From: Marinobacter sp. F3R08
GTDB lineage: Bacteria; Pseudomonadota; Gammaproteobacteria; Pseudomonadales; Oleiphilaceae
Assembly: GCF_018860425.1 (NCBI RefSeq)
Contig: NZ_JAHKPI010000014.1
Location: 248,001-312,000, forward strand
Direction: 5' to 3'
DNA length: 64,000 bases
Below the pieces are notes generated by a model, which was given only the letters and a program-made list of their open reading frames with translations, had not been told where the DNA came from and searched no databases. Positions 59,263 to 64,000 of the stretch are shown here, one piece after another. The number at the start of each line of letters is the position of its first letter. Position 1 is the first letter of the stretch. The translations under genes were made by a program, and so were the position numbers.

Positions 59263-60900
59263 TTAGCTGTCGTGTATGGCATGCCAGAGTTCATTCTTCT
59301 GGAACGCTCTGTCCTCGGCCGCCAGTTTCAACAAATGCGCCAGGGCTGATCGTGCTGCCAGACCATGGATCGCGGCTGGTACATCATCGTAAGCTTTTGC
59401 GGTTAATCCCTTCAGGTCTACCGGAGACAGTGCCTCAAGAGCCCGAATGATCTTGTGCTCCCGGGACAGGCGATGGGTGATCAGGAAATCAATGACCGCT
59501 TCCGGATGGCCCATCACGAACCCGTGGGCGGGTGCAATGTGGCGTACAGACTCGGTAAGCAAATCGTACAGCGACTCGATGTACGCCTTCATATCACCGT
59601 CTGGCGGATTAATGACAACGGTGGACCCTTGCATGACGTGGTCGCCGGAAAAAAGCAGCTTCTGATCGACCAGCAGATAACACAGATGGTTCGAGGCATG
59701 ACCGGGGGTATGCAGTACCTTCAGAAGGCCGGCTTCGGTGACGATCAGGTCACCGTGCGCCGGTTCGTCGTCCGCTCTGAACGTTTGATCCTGCCCGGCA
59801 CCCTGGGGGGCAGGCCAGCCGAATACCCGACAACCGGTGCGCTCTCTGAGCGCGGCAACCGCCGGTGAATGATCCTGATGGGTGTGGGTCACCAGAACCT
59901 GATCAATGGCACCACCGGTCACCTCCAGAATCCTCTCGATATGGGCTTCGTTGGCAGGGCCGGGATCAATCACCGTGAAACGCTCATGACCCAGCAGGTA
60001 GGTATTGGTTCCGGGCCCGGTCATCATTCCGGGATTGGGTGCCGTCAGGCGTGTTACCCGGGCTGCGATCTGAACTGTTTCACCGGGAATAATCTCGGCC
60101 GACGTTGACCCCTCGCCTTCGGGATCCAGCTTGGCTGCCTCATCATAAGCCGGTGCGCCCGGCTCCAGCGTTACCGGCTTGCCTTTCCTCCGCGCCGGCC
60201 AGGGCTGGCTCGGATGCGGTTCAGGCGGGTTGGCATGGGCGTAACGCATCAAGGCATCGGTGGATTCAAAATCGCTGAGTATTCGCAATGTCCGGATTGT
60301 AGGTAGTCCCAGCAAGCGCTGGCCATTGCGATGCTCTGCAAGCGCCAACTCTGGACGGATCCAGACATGATCTATGGTTTCCTGACCATCGTGACTGGCG
60401 ACCTGGTGTTCCGGTGCGGGGGTTACAAAGAACCGCGTATCGTAACGCCGCGGTGGTCCCGGTGGGGTTATCCAGTGACCCAGGTAGGCCAGTCTGTCCA
60501 GCGGGATGGCCAGTTCATGTTTCTCGCACAGGCCCGCCAGTGACAGGTCACCGTCAAACACGGATTGCCGATCGGAATGAGCGGGGTGATCTCCGGATAT
60601 CGGACTTCCCTGACTATCCACTGCAACCAGAATTCCGGACTCCTCAAAACACTCCCGGACTGCTGCCAGCATGAAATCCGCGCCACCCTCGTCAACACTC
60701 ATGGTCTGACTGATCTCGGCGTCTTCGGTCCCGGAAACATGCTTGCGCCCGTGAGTCTCGTGTTCTTCGACCCTTCCTCCGGGAAACACAAAATACCCGG
60801 GCATAAACACCGCATCCCAGGTGCGCTGAAGCAGCAGGACTTCAAGGCTTTTGGCATTGTTACGAACTAAAACCAGTGTGGCGGCAGGCTGAATATCCAT
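59263..60900 (-). CDS. Nudix hydrolase fused to metallo-beta-lactamase domain
   Basis: A 545-residue two-domain protein. Residues about 1-225 are Nudix: the box reads GRVEEHE then, after a 33-residue instead of 7-residue gap, RECFEESGI, so the Nudix box is split by an insertion as in eukaryotic NUDT19/RP2-type CoA hydrolases. From about 270 is a metallo-beta-lactamase domain of the LACTB2 type with THTHQDHSP, TPGHASNHLCYLL, FSGDHVMQGS and a C-terminal helical bundle. Start ATG 60900 with GGGAG at 4-5 nt; upstream ATGs lack an RBS. The fusion suggests acyl-CoA or coenzyme A breakdown, which is inference. Confidence 0.8.
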   Translation of the reverse strand: MDIQPAATLVLVRNNAKSLEVLLLQRTWDAVFMPGYFVFPGGRVEEHETHGRKHVSGTEDAEISQTMSVDEGGADFMLAAVRECFEESGILVAVDSQGSPISGDHPAHSDRQSVFDGDLSLAGLCEKHELAIPLDRLAYLGHWITPPGPPRRYDTRFFVTPAPEHQVASHDGQETIDHVWIRPELALAEHRNGQRLLGLPTIRTLRILSDFESTDALMRYAHANPPEPHPSQPWPARRKGKPVTLEPGAPAYDEAAKLDPEGEGSTSAEIIPGETVQIAARVTRLTAPNPGMMTGPGTNTYLLGHERFTVIDPGPANEAHIERILEVTGGAIDQVLVTHTHQDHSPAVAALRERTGCRVFGWPAPQGAGQDQTFRADDEPAHGDLIVTEAGLLKVLHTPGHASNHLCYLLVDQKLLFSGDHVMQGSTVVINPPDGDMKAYIESLYDLLTESVRHIAPAHGFVMGHPEAVIDFLITHRLSREHKIIRALEALSPVDLKGLTAKAYDDVPAAIHGLAARSALAHLLKLAAEDRAFQKNELWHAIHDS

Positions 60901-61089
60901 AACACTCCCATTATCGATCATTGTTTTTCGTGTGCGCTTGCCTCTTCCCTGCGGTTGCTCCACCAACACTCAAGGCGCAGAGGTTCAATAGCAAGATAAC
61001 CGATATGACCCCAAACGTCTCGGGATGAACCCGTAAGGCGAACAGCGTATGATTCGCCTCCAGAGACCCAGCGAAAACAGGAACCCACC

Positions 61090-61515
61090 GTGGCGCGCAT
61101 CAAACTTTCTTTCCCGGACGACGTTTTCTGCTTCGAAACCAGAATGCCGGTCAGAATTACCGACATAAACGGCGCCAATCACCTCGGTAACGATGCGTTG
61201 ATCTCCATGCTGTCGGAAGCCCGGGCTCAGTTTCTGGTCAGTTATGGCCTCCAGGAGGCAGGTCAGGACGGCGTTGGTATCATAGTCACCGATCTGGCCA
61301 CCATGTATCAGTCCGAGTCCTTCTTTCCGGAAATGCTACGCTTCGAATTGGGCGTTATGGATTTCAATAACTATGGCGGGGATTTTGTGTTCCGGGTGAC
61401 CAAAGCCGAGAGCGGCCAGCCTGTCGCATTGGCCAAGTACGGTTTCGTGTTCTTCAACTACCACCGAAAGGAAGTGGTGCCGGTACCCGAAAGTTTCCGT
61501 TCACGGTTTGCCTGA
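61090..61515 (+). CDS. Hot-dog acyl-CoA thioesterase
   Basis: A 141-residue single hot-dog protein of the YbgC/FadM/4HBT type. The catalytic-loop region is RITDINGANHLGNDALISMLSEAR (about 22-45), where the common Asp is present as TDINGANHLGN; YQSESFFPEMLRFELGV is the next strand. GTG 61090 follows CAGGAACCCACC. It likely hydrolyses acyl-CoA. Divergent from the Nudix fusion, with which it may share a role in acyl-CoA turnover, and overlapping the convergent MATE gene by 15 bp. Confidence 0.82.
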   Translation: MARIKLSFPDDVFCFETRMPVRITDINGANHLGNDALISMLSEARAQFLVSYGLQEAGQDGVGIIVTDLATMYQSESFFPEMLRFELGVMDFNNYGGDFVFRVTKAESGQPVALAKYGFVFFNYHRKEVVPVPESFRSRFA

Positions 61516-62838
61516 CGCCATCTCTGTCTTCAGGCGCGTCATGCCGGATCGATAGAAGCTGTAAGCCATGGCGCCAGCAAACAGATTGCCCACCAGCGCA
61601 CCACTCATGAGGCCATAGATGCCGTTGATCTGACTGCCCAGCCAGAGCAATGGTAAAAAGCACAGGAACAGCCGCAGTGTTGATACCAGCAATGCGCGTA
61701 ATGCCAATCCCAGAGCATTGCAGACAGACACCATCAGCATGCAGGCGCCCAGGCCACTGTAGCTGAGCGGTACCCGCACCAGGTAGCCGGCGAGTACTTC
61801 CTGAACGTCGTGATCACTGGTGAACAGTTCTGAAACCAGTCCTGACGCCACCAGCCAGATCAGTCCGATGGCAAGTTGCCAGACCACCACAAACCGGACC
61901 GCGATCCGAACCAGTTTCCGGATCTGTTCGATATCTCCGGAACCCAGTAATCGTCCAATCATCGGTGGCATCGACATGGTCAGTGCCAGAACGACCACAA
62001 TCGAGAAGAATTCCAGGCGGGTGCCCAGGCCCCAGGCCGCGACCGCAGCGGAGCCGAAGCCGGCCACCAGGGCGGTTGCCAGCATCGCTGAGGCAGCGGG
62101 CATGAGCTGACTGACCATCGCCGGGGCCATGATGCTGTTGAGCTGTTTCAGCGACTTCCACAAAGCAAGCTGGCGCAGATCAAACCGGACCCAGTGACGC
62201 TTCAACAGTTTCGGGTAGATAACCAGACAGCCGATGCCGAATGAGGTAACGGTGGCCCATGCCGCACCGGGCAGACCCCAGCCAAATACAAAGATATACA
62301 GCGGGTCCAGGGCGATGTTGGTCAGGCTGGTGACCACCATCATGTAACCCGGTAACCTGGTATCTCCATGGGAGCGGCAGACACTGTAGCCGAAGTACAG
62401 AACCGCGCCGGTCCAGGCCGCGAGGAGCCAGGGCACCCAGTAGCTTCGAATCAGCGGAAGCAAAGTGTCTTCTGCGCCGAGGGCGGTCATGATCCGGCTC
62501 TGCAGAAGCCAGAGCACCACGCAGATGACAAATACCATGGTTGCGCCAACGGTAATGATCAGACCACCCAGACGATAGGCCCGAAGGTCATCGCCGGCAC
62601 CCAGTGTGCGGGAAATAATGGCCGTGGTGGCGATTCCAAGGCCCACTTGCAGGCCGATGATCAGCTGTTGCATCGGCAGGGTGAAGCCCAGAGCGGCCAG
62701 CGGGTCACGGCCAAGCTGGCCCACGAAAGCACTGTCGGCGAGCTGGAAGGTCATCAGGGAAAGCACCCCGAAGAGCATGGGCCAGGTCATGTTGTAGAGC
62801 TGGCGTGGCAGGCTTGGGTTTTGGGGGGCTGTTTGCAC
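61501..62838 (-). CDS. MATE-family efflux transporter
   Basis: A 445-residue membrane protein with twelve helices in two bundles, MATE family (DinF/NorM relatives). Family stretches are TWPMLFGVLSLMTFQLADSAFVGQLG (about 18-43) and, in the second half, APAMVSQLMPAASAMLATALVAGFG. It exports cationic or drug-like compounds in exchange for Na+ or H+. The most upstream in-frame start is GTG 62838 without a strong RBS, so the start is not certain. Convergent with the thioesterase gene. Confidence 0.87.
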   Translation of the reverse strand: MQTAPQNPSLPRQLYNMTWPMLFGVLSLMTFQLADSAFVGQLGRDPLAALGFTLPMQQLIIGLQVGLGIATTAIISRTLGAGDDLRAYRLGGLIITVGATMVFVICVVLWLLQSRIMTALGAEDTLLPLIRSYWVPWLLAAWTGAVLYFGYSVCRSHGDTRLPGYMMVVTSLTNIALDPLYIFVFGWGLPGAAWATVTSFGIGCLVIYPKLLKRHWVRFDLRQLALWKSLKQLNSIMAPAMVSQLMPAASAMLATALVAGFGSAAVAAWGLGTRLEFFSIVVVLALTMSMPPMIGRLLGSGDIEQIRKLVRIAVRFVVVWQLAIGLIWLVASGLVSELFTSDHDVQEVLAGYLVRVPLSYSGLGACMLMVSVCNALGLALRALLVSTLRLFLCFLPLLWLGSQINGIYGLMSGALVGNLFAGAMAYSFYRSGMTRLKTEMASGKP

Positions 62839-62914
62839 GCGGTGTCCGGAGCCTTTGGTTGGCGATCTGGCTTTGGGCGGGGATTCTAACAGTTTCCGGC
62901 TAGAGTGTTAGCAA

Positions 62915-63017
62915 AGCGACCGGCGCGGCCTTCCAGAGCACGCCGTGAACCCATTCCTGGGGGCTTGGCATTGCCCTCCCTGGCAATGCTCAGTCCTGGA
63001 AAACCGCGCCGGTCGCT
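62915..63017. repeat. Structured palindromic repeat element
   Basis: AGCGACCGGCGCGG (62915-62928) and CCGCGCCGGTCGCT (63004-63017) form a perfect 14-bp inverted repeat. Just inside, TTCCAG (62931-62936) pairs with CTGGAA (62996-63001). Inside these, GCATTGCC (62968-62975) pairs with GGCAATGC (62982-62989). The ~103-bp unit is a nested stem with a side hairpin, reminiscent of short dispersed intergenic repeats of Marinobacter and relatives (CGCCGTGAACCCAT core at 62941-62954). It sits between the MATE gene and tpx and could also act in mRNA processing. Confidence 0.6.
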
Positions 63018-63041
63018 GCGCCTGAGCGCCGAATGTGCGTG

Positions 63042-63539
63042 TTACAGCACCTTCAGCGCCGCATCGTAGTCTGGCTCATTCTTGATTTCATCAACCAGTT
63101 CGCTGTGCAGCACCTTGTTGTTTTCATCCAGTACAATCACCGCCCGGGCGCAGAGACCGGCGAGGGGGCCGTCCTGGATGGCGACGCCATAATCTTGCTG
63201 GAAGCTGTAGTTCCGGAAGGTGGACAGGGTTTCCACGTCTTTCAGGCCTTCGGCACCGCAGAATCGCGCTGCGGCGAAGGGCAGGTCGGCGGAGATTACC
63301 AGAACCACGGTGTTGTCGAGGCTGCCGGCCTTCTCGTTGAATTTCCGCGTGGATGCGGCGCAGACGCCCGTGTCGATGCTGGGAATAATATTCAGGATCT
63401 TGCGCTTACCTGCCCAGCTGTCGAGTTTGACCTCTTCCAGGCCGCTGTTGGTCAGGGTAAAGGGAGAGGCGTTGTCGTCTGGCTCGGGAAACTTCCCGCT
63501 CACATCGATGGGATTACCGTCCAGTGTCACGTTGCTCAT
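63042..63539 (-). CDS. tpx: Thiol peroxidase
   Basis: A 165-residue atypical 2-Cys peroxiredoxin of the Tpx type, which reduces hydroperoxides with thioredoxin in the periplasm or cytosol. The peroxidatic cysteine is C60 ([12 protein letters not shown]) and the resolving cysteine C94 (ARFCGAEG). ATG 63539 follows AAGGAG. It is the third peroxiredoxin in the window, apart from ahpC and the Prx5-type gene. Downstream of its stop lies the structured repeat. Confidence 0.95.
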   Translation of the reverse strand: MSNVTLDGNPIDVSGKFPEPDDNASPFTLTNSGLEEVKLDSWAGKRKILNIIPSIDTGVCAASTRKFNEKAGSLDNTVVLVISADLPFAAARFCGAEGLKDVETLSTFRNYSFQQDYGVAIQDGPLAGLCARAVIVLDENNKVLHSELVDEIKNEPDYDAALKVL

Positions 63540-63609
63540 ACTGTTTGCTCCTTGATGTCTGGTTCAGAGAATTACGTACTCTGTGTAGACCACTTTGGAT
63601 GATTTTGCC

Positions 63610-64000
63610 TTAACTGTTGGTCGCACCTTGCGGCTCGAACCCTTTGGCAGGATAACGCTGAACCAGCAGCAGATAACAGCCCATCGCGATAGCGGAGCAA
63701 GCGGCGATGATGGTTGCCATGACCAGAGAGGTGCCATCGTGCAGGTGGCCGACAAGCATGCCGGCGATAGCAGCGACGGCCATCTGGGTGAAGCCGAACA
63801 GGGCAGAAGCGGAGCCCGCCATGGTCGGGAAGTTGGCCAGGGCGCCGGCCATGGTCTGTGGCAGCACCATGCCGGTGCCGATCATGAACAGGGCCTGGGG
63901 CAGGATGACGGCCCAGACGTTGAACACTTCACTCACTGCCAGCACGGCCATGAGGCTGCCGCCGGCAACGGCGATGATCAGGCCGCGAACCAGGATCTGG
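63610..64000 (-). CDS. MFS transporter, Bcr/CflA type, C-terminal part
   Basis: The 3' end of a minus-strand gene that begins beyond the window; 130 codons are present. It carries the last membrane helices and TGMVLPQTMAGALANFPTMAGSASALFGF, a stretch typical of Bcr/CflA multidrug MFS proteins, then GMLVGHLHDGTSLVMATIIAACSAIAM and a short polar tail. It would pump drugs or metabolites using the proton gradient. Start not visible. Confidence 0.8.
   Translation of the reverse strand, partial: QILVRGLIIAVAGGSLMAVLAVSEVFNVWAVILPQALFMIGTGMVLPQTMAGALANFPTMAGSASALFGFTQMAVAAIAGMLVGHLHDGTSLVMATIIAACSAIAMGCYLLLVQRYPAKGFEPQGATNS

Noticed and set aside
1..64000. CRISPR arrays, tRNA/rRNA genes, prophage or insertion sequences
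   Set aside because: No regularly spaced direct repeats of CRISPR type, no tRNA-like cloverleaf, and no transposase or integrase frame was seen anywhere in the window.

Overview
The window looks like a chromosomal segment of a marine, halotolerant gammaproteobacterium of the Marinobacter type. This is inferred from gene content: a choline-to-betaine operon, a glucosylglycerol osmolyte pair, AhpC/AhpF with OxyR-like sites, OmpW, RhlE, a long FadE, and class Ia ribonucleotide reductase under a cobalamin riboswitch. No phage, insertion sequence, CRISPR array, rRNA or tRNA gene was seen.

Layout. 1-5.8 kb: an FmdB-type zinc-ribbon protein, then nrdA-nrdB behind a compact control region (sigma-70 promoter, two NrdR-like boxes, clustered TGATCA motifs, AdoCbl riboswitch, RBS-masking hairpin), then a D-lactate dehydrogenase. 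5.9-9.6 kb (minus): a phosphatase-fused glucosylglycerol-phosphate synthase followed by a GH13_18 phosphorylase. 10-15.5 kb: a molybdopterin oxidoreductase, a CLCA_X/LPD1-like zincin, two lipoproteins (OmpA type and DUF4398) and small unknowns. 15.6-21 kb: betI-betB-betA behind a 30-bp palindromic operator, then a short BCCT-like transporter preceded by an overlapping 15-codon leader. 21-24.8 kb: ahpC, a Prx5-type peroxiredoxin, a DUF3581 gene and ahpF; ahpC and ahpF share an OxyR-like upstream layout. 24.8-35.2 kb: RNA methyltransferases, a histone-deacetylase-like hydrolase, nitronate monooxygenase, YgjV-like protein, Baeyer-Villiger monooxygenase, MltF, DUF302 protein, RhlE and OmpW. 35.3-37 kb: an HxlR regulator divergent from an Old Yellow Enzyme across three GGTTGC repeats.

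37.6-46.9 kb holds the most unusual block: two tandem sets of the same three activities, namely circularly permuted ATP-grasp, alpha-E and transglutaminase-like protease. In the first set they are separate genes, the third carrying a DUF2126 extension. In the second set ATP-grasp and alpha-E are fused and the ATP-grasp half has lost its recognisable metal- and nucleotide-binding residues. Such clusters have been predicted to make or process peptide-like products, but product and target are unknown.

47-64 kb: MarC, ChaC-like cyclotransferase, a His-rich exported protein, EamA transporters, a LysR regulator, TrmO, FadE, an AEC transporter, a PatB/MalY lyase, an exported protein with two chitin-binding-like modules, an exported aspartoacylase-like protein with a disordered N-terminus, a Nudix-metallo-beta-lactamase fusion, a thioesterase, a MATE pump, a structured palindromic repeat, Tpx, and the end of a Bcr/CflA-like MFS gene cut by the window edge. 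Several convergent pairs overlap at their 3' ends.
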